Positions 28,907-38,045 of a stretch of DNA of 64,000 bases are shown here, piece after piece. The position numbers and the translations under genes were made by a program. The DNA is from Croceivirga thetidis (GTDB lineage Bacteria; Bacteroidota; Bacteroidia; Flavobacteriales; Flavobacteriaceae). Under the pieces are notes generated by a model. The model was given only the letters and a program-made list of their open reading frames with translations, searched no databases and was not told the origin of the DNA. The stretch's first letter is position 1. Every line of letters begins with the position of its first letter. Where the stretch lies: contig NZ_JAAWWL010000001.1 of NCBI RefSeq assembly GCF_012272815.1, positions 1,018,154 through 1,082,153 on the forward strand, written 5' to 3'.

Positions 28907-31900
28907 TTATGCTTTTAAAGTAAAGTAAAATTTACTGCCCTTACTAGGTTTAGATTCAACCCAAATGTTTCCACCATGCAATTCTACTATTTTTTTACAA
29001 TGGGCCAAACCTATACCTGTTCCATGGAAAGATTCGTCGCTATGCAACCTCATGAAAATATCAAATATTTTTTCTTGATGTTCTGGTTTGATTCCAATAC
29101 CATTGTCTTGAACCAAAAACTGAAATTTATCACTGGCCCTTGATACTTTTATTAAGATTTCAGGAGCTTTGTTCTTGTCTACAAATTTTAAGGCATTGCT
29201 TATCAAATTTAAAAATAAGGAATGCAATTCGATGGCATTACCATTGATAACGGGTAACTCTGAGATCTCAACGGTAGCCTTTAAATCGTCAATTTTGATT
29301 TGAAGGTCTAGTAGCACCTCTTCGACAACTTTATCAAGATCTACCTTTTCATGTTTGATGTCTCCCTTTATTTTAGAGTACTCTAAAATACCGGTGACCA
29401 AATTTCGCATTCGTACTGCTGCGCTTTGTATGAAATCCAAATAAATGACCCCCTCTTTTTCTAATGTATCACCGTATTCCTCTTTAAACAATTTTACAAA
29501 ATCATTTACTGTACGCAAGGGTTCTTGGAGATCGTGGCTGGCGACGTAGGCAAATCGTTCTAGCTCTCTATTACTGTCTGCCAATTTTTTGATTGGTGTA
29601 ATATCAACATGGGTACCGAGCATACGCACCGGCTGGTCGTTTTCATCCCATTCGATGACCTTTCCCTTACACCAAACATTAATAATGGCACCTTCTTTGT
29701 GAAAGAAACGTAGTTCTTTGGCATAGGGGATTTCTCCTTTACTATCAAAATGCTCTTGAAAAGCTGCTGTAACCACCATTAAATCTTCTGGGTGCATGAT
29801 TTTTTGCCAGTCATCTGGTTTGGTCAACTCATTTTCTTCATAACCAAACATTTTTTTATAGGTTGGGCTTAAATACGTTGTTCCATTCTTAAAATTGGTA
29901 TCCCAAAAACCGATCATGGTGCTTTCAAGTACCTGTTCAAAGGCCTTATTTCGGTCTACAAGTTTTTGTTCTAATAAGGGTAATTTCAGCAATTTGGTCA
30001 TATTTGTATGACTGCCCACCATACGAATTGGGTTGTCGTTTTCGTCCCACTCAATAACTTTACCACGGGCTTGTAGGTGCACCATACTTCCATCTTTATG
30101 CTGGTATCTTTCATTGACTATATGAGGTACTATCCCTTTGCTTCTAAAGTGTTTTTCTAGACTTGCGTCCATCTTTTCAAGGTCTTCTTTTACCATTAGT
30201 TTGCGCCAGCTGTTAAAGGTATTGGGCATTTCATGCTCTTCATATCCAAACCAATCTTTGATGCTTTTACTAGTGTAAATAGTGTTTTCGGTAATTTTCC
30301 AATCGTAAAACCCATCTGTGGCTTCTTCAAAGGCCTGCATTTGGGTTTGGAGCAAGTTTTGTGATTTCTGCAGTTCGGTTATATCTTCAAAAGATCCTAT
30401 TAACTGTTTTACGGCGCCATCTTCGTTCATAATCGGGGTTATTGTTCCATAAGCGATGATAATCTCTCCGTTTTGAGAAACAAATTTCCGAGTAACGTCT
30501 TTAAGTTTTTCGCCATTTAAAACTTTGTGAAGGTTTTTGCGAATTTCATTGACCGATTCCGGGTCCATAAAATCTGACATTCTTTTGCCCAATAGGCTTT
30601 CTTTATTTTCAAAGCCCATTTGTTCAATGAAATCGTCATTGCAATCAATTAGTCTTGTTTCAGGGTCTACAACAATTAAGAACCCAGGGGTATTGTCAAA
30701 TAACTTTTTATAGTCTTGTCGTGTTTTTTCAAGCTCTTTTTCTGCGGCAACTACAGCCCTCATATCGCGCCAAGAACCTAGTGAACTTTTGAAACTTCCA
30801 TCAGGATTGAAAATGGTTTTGGTGTTTACTTTGACTGGGATTTGTTTCCCAGTTTTAGTCAAGCCCACATAATCCAGATCTTTTTGTGGTATACCCTCTA
30901 GTACATTTTTGAATTCTTTTTCCAACTGTTTAAAATCAAAGTCCGTTGGTAATAGTGCAGCTATATGTTTACCTATAATTTCATCGGCGCTATGATATTC
31001 TAAAGTTTCTGCTGCCTGGTTATTACAGTTGGTGACTATACCATCTTCATTAACCGCAAAAAACATATCTGGAGCATGATCAAAAAGAGCTTTGTATTCT
31101 TCTCTGGTTTCTTCAAGTTCTTTTTGTGCATTTTCCAATAGCGATATGTCTTTTAAACTCGCCAGTGCAAATTCTAATTTACCCTCTTCATTGAAAATGG
31201 GATTTGCATCTGCTAAGACAGGTATTTTTTCACCAGCCTTTGTTTTCAAGTAGGCCTTTGATTCTTTTATGGCCTTACCCTTCATAACCGAACTAAAGTC
31301 ATTCTCAAAAACGTGATGACTGTCTTCATGAATAAATTGAACCATTGGTTGTCCAACCAACGATTCAGTTTTATCATACCCCAATTTCTGTAAGAACTGT
31401 TCATTGAATCGAATTAGTTTTCCTTCTCGATTCAAGGCAATTGTAATATCAGGCGACTTGTTAAACAGTACATTGAGCTGCGCCTCTCGATCTCTAAGTT
31501 GGTACTCGATTTCTTTCTGAGCAGTGATATCAACAAAAGTTACCACTAGGCCTTCAACTTGGTTTTCATGATTGATAAATGGCGTAATCCGTTGTAAGTA
31601 ATGTTTGTTATTTTGATGGGTTACTTCCTTTTGCCGCGGCTTACCTGATTTTAGTACCTTTTTGCAATTATCCAACAATTCATCTATCGTATCATTGGTT
31701 AAATGGTGGGTGAAATCTGAAAGTGACCGGCCCAAATCACTTGGATTGATATTGAATATTTCTCGAATATTCGGGGTAATCGATTTTAACTTAAAGTCTT
31801 TTGTGAGCACCAAAGTTGTGATTTCAGTACTTTTTAAAATACTGTCAATGGTTGAGTTGGCCACTGCTAACTCTTGTAGCTTTTGTCCTAATTCTGAATT

Positions 31901-33982
31901 TACAGAGTGTAGTTCTTCATTCGTACTTTGCTGTTCTTCATTGGTGCTTTGTAGCTCTTCATTGGTGGCCAGTAATTCTTCATTTGAACTTTGTAGTTGT
32001 TCTTTCTGTATTGCGATTTGCTGTTTAAGGGCCAAAAGATTAGTGCGGGCCTCGGCAAGTTCTTTCTGCAATAACTCAACATTGGAACTGAATTCATTGT
32101 CGACTTGATGCGAAATAAAACTGGTTTCTCTTTTATCTACTTTTCTGGGTATAAAAACGACCATAAAATTTCCATCATTGGAAATCTCTAGCTTTTCACT
32201 TGGGATGATCAATACATCAACAGCGCCGCCAGCTTCAAAATTTGGTAAAATGACATTTTCAATAGTTACGTTTTGAGCATTTTTCTCTGCTTGAATAAGT
32301 GCCAACGTAATTTCAGTTCGCAGTTCATTCGGCATCAAATCGTTGAGGGAATGCGAAAAGCCATCTTCTGGTAATTCCAGATACTTTTTTAAATCTCCAT
32401 TGGCCTTGATAATATTTAGCTCTGAATCGATATAAATACTGGTAAAACCAAGTTCTTTTGTGAATAACGTGGTCATTGCTGATTCACTAGGAAAGTTGGA
32501 TTTAGATTGCATAGATTTTTTTTGGGTAGGGGTATTTAAACCATTGTGTATTAAAGTTCTTCTTGGTGATTTAATACTCTTTGATTTCGTTAGGTTTTTA
32601 AAGATTTTCTCAGCAGCATTCACTGTCTTGAACAAGGGGTTTAATTTTCCTAAGCTTTCACTTTTTCCCAAAACCAGGAACCCATCTTTTTTTAGTGAAT
32701 ATTGGGCCAATCCTAGGCCATATTCCTTAGAATTATCATTCAAGTAAATTAGAAGATTGCGGCAAAACACCATGTTCATACCTCGAAACGGTGGGCTGCT
32801 AAGAAGGTTGTGCTCGCTAAAGACCAAATACCGCCTTATTTCTTCTTTAATCTTGAGTTTATCGTTTTGTAGTGGTTGAAAATACGAGCCTTTGACAAAT
32901 TGGCTAATTGTGCTTAATTGTTCCTTAGAATAGATGCCCTTCGACGCATTTTCCACATTAATTCCAGAGATGTCCGTTGCAAAAATCTTAAAATCGATTA
33001 GCGCTTTGTTCTGTCTTTTGAACTCTTCGTGGAAGAGCATGGCAATAGAGTAAGCTTCTTCGCCGGTACTGCAGGCCATGCACCAAATCTTATAAGAGGT
33101 ACCGTTGACCAAACCATTGACTTCTTTTGGTATGAGCTCATCTTTAATGTAATGCCATAATGCTGGGTCTCTAAAGAATTCAGTTACATTAATAAGAAGA
33201 TCCTTGGTCAATTCAAGGGTTTCTTTCCTAGAGGTGAAAGCTTCATTTAAATAAGCCTCAAAACCCGTATACCCTTTCAGGGTTAAGCGTCTTGAGAGTC
33301 TTCTAACTAAAGTTGGTTTTTTGTAACCAAAAAAATCAACGTGAACCGTAGTTTTTATATGATTTAAAAGCTTTTCATAACTGGAGGTTTGAAGATATAT
33401 CTGCCGTTCTAAAGAACTATTTTTATTTGGGTTATAAATATTTTCCAAGACCTCTTGTGCCAATTCCTGCGCATAAAACGAAGCATTGACAAGGCCGGTT
33501 TGGTTTGCCGCAGAAATAATACCGGTAAATTGAGCTTCTTGCACACTTTGCGTTAAAACCAATCCACCAGAATTATGTATTGCACGTATGCCCTCAACTC
33601 CGTCAGTTCCCATTCCGCTGAGTAAGATTGCAATGGATTTGTTTTTTTGGGTTTTGGCCAATGAAACAAAAAAGGTGTCAATATTTTTTTGAGACCTTCT
33701 AGTTTTGGATTTAGTTTTCAAGACCAGGTTTTTACCTTCGAGTGCTACATCGAATGAAGGGTTGATTACGTATATATAACCCTCCTGAAGTTGGGTGTCT
33801 TTTGAGATTCTTTGAACAGGAACTCTTGTAACTTTTTTCAATAATTCGTCAAGACTGCTTTCGGAACTGGGACTCTGGTGTAAAACAACTATGAAACTTG
33901 CTTCAATTTTCGGTGGAATTTGTCGAAAAAAAGCGCATAAAGGTGCTATACCTCCAGCACTGGCGCCAATGCCTACAACCAT
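28907..33982 (-). CDS. CheB-CheR-PAS hybrid histidine kinase
   Basis: This 1691-residue fusion contains a CheB methylesterase domain (about 1-190), with catalytic motifs GASAGG, VLHQSP and MGTDG. A CheR methyltransferase domain follows (about 200-455, CSTGEEAYS for S-adenosylmethionine binding). Next is a long coiled coil (about 625-705) built of repeated STNEEL units, at least five to six PAS domains (about 712-1450), and a DHp/HATPase kinase core (SHDLQEPL near residue 1481; GTGIGLAHCKKIVELHGG near the end). No receiver domain is present; one is encoded 2 bp downstream. Such fusions occur widely outside flagellar chemotaxis and regulate stress or surface behaviour. The frame stays open for 37 codons upstream of the ATG used, without another usual start codon. 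Confidence 0.9.
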   Translation of the reverse strand: MVVGIGASAGGIAPLCAFFRQIPPKIEASFIVVLHQSPSSESSLDELLKKVTRVPVQRISKDTQLQEGYIYVINPSFDVALEGKNLVLKTKSKTRRSQKNIDTFFVSLAKTQKNKSIAILLSGMGTDGVEGIRAIHNSGGLVLTQSVQEAQFTGIISAANQTGLVNASFYAQELAQEVLENIYNPNKNSSLERQIYLQTSSYEKLLNHIKTTVHVDFFGYKKPTLVRRLSRRLTLKGYTGFEAYLNEAFTSRKETLELTKDLLINVTEFFRDPALWHYIKDELIPKEVNGLVNGTSYKIWCMACSTGEEAYSIAMLFHEEFKRQNKALIDFKIFATDISGINVENASKGIYSKEQLSTISQFVKGSYFQPLQNDKLKIKEEIRRYLVFSEHNLLSSPPFRGMNMVFCRNLLIYLNDNSKEYGLGLAQYSLKKDGFLVLGKSESLGKLNPLFKTVNAAEKIFKNLTKSKSIKSPRRTLIHNGLNTPTQKKSMQSKSNFPSESAMTTLFTKELGFTSIYIDSELNIIKANGDLKKYLELPEDGFSHSLNDLMPNELRTEITLALIQAEKNAQNVTIENVILPNFEAGGAVDVLIIPSEKLEISNDGNFMVVFIPRKVDKRETSFISHQVDNEFSSNVELLQKELAEARTNLLALKQQIAIQKEQLQSSNEELLATNEELQSTNEEQQSTNEELHSVNSELGQKLQELAVANSTIDSILKSTEITTLVLTKDFKLKSITPNIREIFNINPSDLGRSLSDFTHHLTNDTIDELLDNCKKVLKSGKPRQKEVTHQNNKHYLQRITPFINHENQVEGLVVTFVDITAQKEIEYQLRDREAQLNVLFNKSPDITIALNREGKLIRFNEQFLQKLGYDKTESLVGQPMVQFIHEDSHHVFENDFSSVMKGKAIKESKAYLKTKAGEKIPVLADANPIFNEEGKLEFALASLKDISLLENAQKELEETREEYKALFDHAPDMFFAVNEDGIVTNCNNQAAETLEYHSADEIIGKHIAALLPTDFDFKQLEKEFKNVLEGIPQKDLDYVGLTKTGKQIPVKVNTKTIFNPDGSFKSSLGSWRDMRAVVAAEKELEKTRQDYKKLFDNTPGFLIVVDPETRLIDCNDDFIEQMGFENKESLLGKRMSDFMDPESVNEIRKNLHKVLNGEKLKDVTRKFVSQNGEIIIAYGTITPIMNEDGAVKQLIGSFEDITELQKSQNLLQTQMQAFEEATDGFYDWKITENTIYTSKSIKDWFGYEEHEMPNTFNSWRKLMVKEDLEKMDASLEKHFRSKGIVPHIVNERYQHKDGSMVHLQARGKVIEWDENDNPIRMVGSHTNMTKLLKLPLLEQKLVDRNKAFEQVLESTMIGFWDTNFKNGTTYLSPTYKKMFGYEENELTKPDDWQKIMHPEDLMVVTAAFQEHFDSKGEIPYAKELRFFHKEGAIINVWCKGKVIEWDENDQPVRMLGTHVDITPIKKLADSNRELERFAYVASHDLQEPLRTVNDFVKLFKEEYGDTLEKEGVIYLDFIQSAAVRMRNLVTGILEYSKIKGDIKHEKVDLDKVVEEVLLDLQIKIDDLKATVEISELPVINGNAIELHSLFLNLISNALKFVDKNKAPEILIKVSRASDKFQFLVQDNGIGIKPEHQEKIFDIFMRLHSDESFHGTGIGLAHCKKIVELHGGNIWVESKPSKGSKFYFTLKA

Positions 33983-34134
33983 AAAATTATGGGTAGGAAC
34001 ATTTTTGAATTGTGATGGGGTAGTTTTACTTTTAGGCTTGGCTCCTTTTATATTTTCAGTTGAAATACGAAAGGCTTTAATTGGTTCGTCCTTCTAATTT
34101 ACAAATTCTGTAGGAAAATTCAATAAAATACAAC

Positions 34135-35757
34135 CTAAGGTTTCAGCAACTTGCTATAATCAGTAGTATTTGATAATAGTTTTGAAGCAGTTAAAATGGC
34201 CTCATCATTATTTAGATAATGCTCGTAAAGCCCTTCGCGGTAGAAATAACGCTTAACGATTTCATCTTCTACTAGTTTTGAGATTTCCGTTTTGTAGGTG
34301 TCAAGCGCATTTAATTTGCCTTCATTGATAGCCTTCAATAAGTTTTTGTACTCTTCGCCTACAGCTGACCCAAAGAGTTCTTGATCGTCTTGAAGTGTTT
34401 TTTCCAGTGAAAGCTCTGTTTTGGTCTTGAACGAAAAGCCTTTGCTTTTGACGTAATTCTTAAAATCGTTGTATTGGGTATCAGTAAAATTAAAATCGCT
34501 TAAGTCACGTATTTCGTTTTTAAAGTAGAAATCGGTCACGTAATCAAAAATCACGTGGTTTTGGTCTAAAGCTTTGATCAACTCATTACTTTTTAATGAA
34601 GCGACCTGAACATCGGGTAACACACCACCACCATCTTCCACAGTACGACCATTTCGCGTTTTAAATTGATTAAATTGGGTATTGCGTACTGCATTGCCCT
34701 TTTCATCACGGTTCCAATAATCCAATGATTGGATGCATCGACCAGAAGCAGTGTAATATCTTGAAATGGTAACCTTAAGTTGTGTGCCATAGGTCAATTT
34801 TAAAGGTCGTTGTACCAAACCCTTTCCAAAACTGCGGGCTCCCATCACGACAGCGCGATCCAAATCTTGAAGGCTACCCGAAACAATTTCACTGGCAGAG
34901 GCGCTTTTACCATCAATTAAAACAACCACTGGAATTTCCAAATCCTCAGCTTTTTGTTTGGTCTTGTATTCGCGATTGAACTTTTTGACTTTTGATTTGG
35001 TGGTAACGATAAGCTCGCCCTTGTCGACAAATAAATTGGTCACATTTATGGCTTCTGATAACAAACCTCCTGGATTGCCCCTTAAATCGAGAATAAGCCT
35101 TTCAGCCCCTTTGCCTTTCAAATCTTGCATAGCACTGCGTGTCTCACTAGAGGCTTTTTTATTGAATTTAGATAGCACAATGTAACCGGTTTTGTCATTC
35201 ACCATACCATAAAATGGCACAGCATCAATTTCAACAGATCCCCGATTTACGGTTTTCGTCATTTCTTTGCCCTGCCTTTTTAAAACTACTTCAACCGAAG
35301 TGCCATCGGCACCTTTGAGCAATTCGCTTGCATTATCATCAAAATCAGCAACTTTTATATCTCCAATTTGCACTATTACATCACCAGCCTTGAGCCCTGC
35401 TTTGTCTGCGGGTAGATCTTTGTAGGGTTCTACAATGACCAATCTGTCATCATAGGTTCTTACCCGTGCGCCAATACCCGAATATTCCCCAGCGTTGTTT
35501 ATTCTATATTCTTCAACATCTTGCTCATTTAAAAAACGGGTATAAGGGTCAAGTTCATCAAGCATGTTTTTGATTGCAGAATCCATCAGCTCGGCAGGAT
35601 TGGTCTCATCAACATAGTTCATGTTCAACTCTTTGAACAGTGTAGTGAAAATTTCTATCTGCTTTGCGATTTCAAAGAAATCACTTTTAAATGCTGAAGT
35701 GCTGACCAAAACAAAAAGGGCCACCACCGGTATTAGAATTTTAAACTGCTTCTTCAT
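34135..35757 (-). CDS. C-terminal processing peptidase, S41 family
   Basis: This 540-residue exported serine protease has an N-terminal signal or anchor (about 1-22), a helical region, a PDZ domain (about 85-170, GIGARVRTYDDRLVIVEP and DKAGLKAGDVIV), and the S41 catalytic core with Ser in DGKSASASEI (about 287) and the Lys general base in SFGKGLVQ (about 312). Family members (CtpA/Prc type) cleave periplasmic proteins near their C-termini. A C-terminal domain of about 150 residues follows. The gene overlaps rnpA by 17 bp; rnpA-peptidase pairing is familiar in flavobacteria. Confidence 0.93.
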   Translation of the reverse strand: MKKQFKILIPVVALFVLVSTSAFKSDFFEIAKQIEIFTTLFKELNMNYVDETNPAELMDSAIKNMLDELDPYTRFLNEQDVEEYRINNAGEYSGIGARVRTYDDRLVIVEPYKDLPADKAGLKAGDVIVQIGDIKVADFDDNASELLKGADGTSVEVVLKRQGKEMTKTVNRGSVEIDAVPFYGMVNDKTGYIVLSKFNKKASSETRSAMQDLKGKGAERLILDLRGNPGGLLSEAINVTNLFVDKGELIVTTKSKVKKFNREYKTKQKAEDLEIPVVVLIDGKSASASEIVSGSLQDLDRAVVMGARSFGKGLVQRPLKLTYGTQLKVTISRYYTASGRCIQSLDYWNRDEKGNAVRNTQFNQFKTRNGRTVEDGGGVLPDVQVASLKSNELIKALDQNHVIFDYVTDFYFKNEIRDLSDFNFTDTQYNDFKNYVKSKGFSFKTKTELSLEKTLQDDQELFGSAVGEEYKNLLKAINEGKLNALDTYKTEISKLVEDEIVKRYFYREGLYEHYLNNDEAILTASKLLSNTTDYSKLLKP

Positions 35758-36127
35758 TTGCTATTTTTTTAAGGAACTTCTCCAATAGTCCCGTCATTTT
35801 CGACTCCATCAATTGAAAATCGGGCATTTCCTTTCCAAGGTATAAAAAGACCAACGCAAAGTCTCTTTCGCTATTGTTAAAAATCACTCCTTTATTAAGC
35901 CGATAGGCTTCGCGCATTAGGCGTTTGATACGGTTTCTATCCACTGCTTTTTTGAAGTTCCTTTTGGGCGCAACAACAGCTACCTTGAACTGTGTATCAT
36001 CATCAAAATCCGAAGGGAGGTAAATTAGTTTAAGTGGAAAATTGTTGAGGTTTTTCCCTTCAGTAAATATCGCCTCCATTAGCTTTTTGCTTTTGATACG
36101 CTCGTTTTTAGGAAAGGAAAAATCCAT
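35741..36127 (-). CDS. rnpA: Ribonuclease P protein component
   Basis: The protein subunit of RNase P, which helps the catalytic RNA mature the 5' ends of tRNAs. I chose the ATG at 36127 (128 residues, starting MDFSFPKNERI); the in-frame ATG at 36151 would place the start inside the upstream gene's terminator. The family signature RNRIKRLMREAYRLNK is intact, and VAVVAPKRNFKKAVDRNR provides the basic RNA-binding face. rpmH, the usual neighbour, is absent. The end overlaps the S41 peptidase start by 17 bp, indicating coupled translation. Confidence 0.93.
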   Translation of the reverse strand: MDFSFPKNERIKSKKLMEAIFTEGKNLNNFPLKLIYLPSDFDDDTQFKVAVVAPKRNFKKAVDRNRIKRLMREAYRLNKGVIFNNSERDFALVFLYLGKEMPDFQLMESKMTGLLEKFLKKIANEEAV

Positions 36128-36135
36128 GTTTAAAA

Positions 36136-36169
36136 TTAAAAAATCCGCCAAAGAAGAACCATGGCGGAT
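36136..36169 (-). terminator. Terminator after the M1 peptidase operon
   Basis: ATCCGCCA (36143-36150) pairs with TGGCGGAT (36162-36169). On the minus strand the stem is followed by TTTTTTAATTTT. It closes the MBL-subtilase-M1 operon before rnpA. Confidence 0.88.
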
Positions 36170-36190
36170 GTATAATGCTTTTAATAGGCC

Positions 36191-38041
36191 TTATTCTGCC
36201 TGCCAGATATTATTGGTACGTTCTATATCAGCCATCAATTGCGATGGGTCAATATTAAGGCCTGCCAAATTTTCCAATGGCATATCCAAAATCAATTCGT
36301 AAGTGGGATATGCCCATGGCCAGTCTTCTGAAACGGTTCTATCCAAACTCGGATAAGGGTTTACTTTTTCACCACGCATCATTCGAAGCGGAACATAATA
36401 GATAGAAGAATTTCCTTCTGTATCTACAACAAGAATATCCAGAGGCATTGGCATAAGTCCTTTTCGTTCCAATACAATCTTTGTTTTGTTACCGTCTGCA
36501 ACTACTTCTTTTACGCCGTAGTCAATAGTGTTGGTGGTTTGGGTCCAATCTGTTAGGTACCAATCCAATTCAATACCTGAAACCTTTTCTGCAGTTCGCT
36601 TAATATCATTCGGTGTGGGATGTTTGAATTTAAAATCTGAATAATATTTGCGAAGCGATTCCATTAATTTATCCTGTCCAATCACATAGCCCAACTGCGC
36701 AAGAAAAATAGAACCTTTGCTATAGGCGGCAACACCATAAGCGAAATTTTTGTCATAACGATCGGCGTGTGTCGTTTGTGGTTGTTCAAATCCTGATCTC
36801 ACCAAGTTAAAATAGCCTTTGTAAGAACCCTCAAACGGATTTTCCTTGCCCTGTTCCATAATTTGGTTCATGCAAAGACTACTGATGAAGGAGGTAAAAC
36901 CTTCATCCATCCAAGAATGTTTCGATTCATTGGTCGCCAAAACATGCTGGAACCATGAATGCGCCATCTCATGAACCATAACACCTACCAAACTGCCAAA
37001 GGAACGCTCACCCGTTATTAAGGTGCACATTGCATATTCCATACCACCGTCACCACCTTGAATCACAGAATATTGCTCGTATGGATATTCACCAACATTT
37101 TTGTTGAAGAACTCCATGGCAGCAACTGTTTTAGGCTGTAGATTTTTCCAATTTTCTCGAATTTCATCGTTGTCTTTATAGAAAAAATGAAGGTCGGGTC
37201 CGTTTTCCATTTCAACGATGTCATGTACATATTCTGAATCTGCACCCCAAGCAAAATCGTGAACCATGGGTGCCTTAAAATGCCAAGTTAAGGTTTTGCC
37301 TTTAGTCTTAACTTTTGTTTCTGGAGCTTCGTAGCCATGACCGATTTCATTTGGGTTCTGTAGGTAACCGGTACCACCGATTACGTACTCTTTGTCAATG
37401 GTGATTTTTACATCGAAATCACCCCATACCCCATGAAATTCTCTTGCGATATAGGGATTTGGGTGCCATCCTTCAAAATCATATTCTGCCATTTTAGGGT
37501 ACCATTGTGTCATCGAAAGCGCCACGCCCTCACGGTTGTTTCTGCCCGAACGACGAATTTGTAGGGGCACTTGACCCTTGAATTCCATATCGAAAGTTGC
37601 AGTACCACCAGGCAAGATAGGCTCAGCCAAATCAACAACCAATATGGTCTCTTCTTCGTTGAACTTGACGGCCTTACCATTTTGTGTAAGGGACTGAACA
37701 TGTAAATAACCTATTTCATTAGCTGTAAGCGTAGCGATTCTGCTGGCCCCCTCGTTCATCATTCTACCGTCACCGTCTTGAATTGTTTGCAAACGAATGT
37801 CCATTTCGCTTCCAGGTTGAAAAGCATTGAAATACAAATGGTAATACACCCGATTTAAGGTGTCGGGGGAATTATTGGTGTAGACCAATTTTTGGGTACC
37901 GTCGTATTGATAATTTTCAACGTTCATAGCTACATCCATTGTATAGTCTACGTGTTGTTGCCAGTATTCAGTGTTTTGGGCAATTAAAAAATTAATTCCC
38001 AAAAACAGCGTTAGAACGATTTTCTTGACCATTTTTCCCAT
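36191..38041 (-). CDS. M1-family zinc metallopeptidase
   Basis: This 616-residue protein has a signal peptide (about 5-21, FLIAQ) and a gluzincin core: HEMAHSWFQH (zinc ligands and catalytic Glu) followed 18 residues on by the third ligand in DEGFTSF. The substrate-anchoring loop reads GGMEYAM instead of the commoner GAMEN, which is a known variant in bacterial M1 relatives. It is an aminopeptidase-like enzyme, probably periplasmic. It starts 4 bp after the subtilase lipoprotein gene, in an operon of three hydrolase genes. Confidence 0.9.
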   Translation of the reverse strand: MGKMVKKIVLTLFLGINFLIAQNTEYWQQHVDYTMDVAMNVENYQYDGTQKLVYTNNSPDTLNRVYYHLYFNAFQPGSEMDIRLQTIQDGDGRMMNEGASRIATLTANEIGYLHVQSLTQNGKAVKFNEEETILVVDLAEPILPGGTATFDMEFKGQVPLQIRRSGRNNREGVALSMTQWYPKMAEYDFEGWHPNPYIAREFHGVWGDFDVKITIDKEYVIGGTGYLQNPNEIGHGYEAPETKVKTKGKTLTWHFKAPMVHDFAWGADSEYVHDIVEMENGPDLHFFYKDNDEIRENWKNLQPKTVAAMEFFNKNVGEYPYEQYSVIQGGDGGMEYAMCTLITGERSFGSLVGVMVHEMAHSWFQHVLATNESKHSWMDEGFTSFISSLCMNQIMEQGKENPFEGSYKGYFNLVRSGFEQPQTTHADRYDKNFAYGVAAYSKGSIFLAQLGYVIGQDKLMESLRKYYSDFKFKHPTPNDIKRTAEKVSGIELDWYLTDWTQTTNTIDYGVKEVVADGNKTKIVLERKGLMPMPLDILVVDTEGNSSIYYVPLRMMRGEKVNPYPSLDRTVSEDWPWAYPTYELILDMPLENLAGLNIDPSQLMADIERTNNIWQAE

Positions 38042-38045
38042 AATA

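Noticed and set aside
36128-36151. Longer N-terminus for rnpA from the ATG at 36151
   Set aside because: It would begin inside the terminator of the upstream operon and adds residues not seen in the family.
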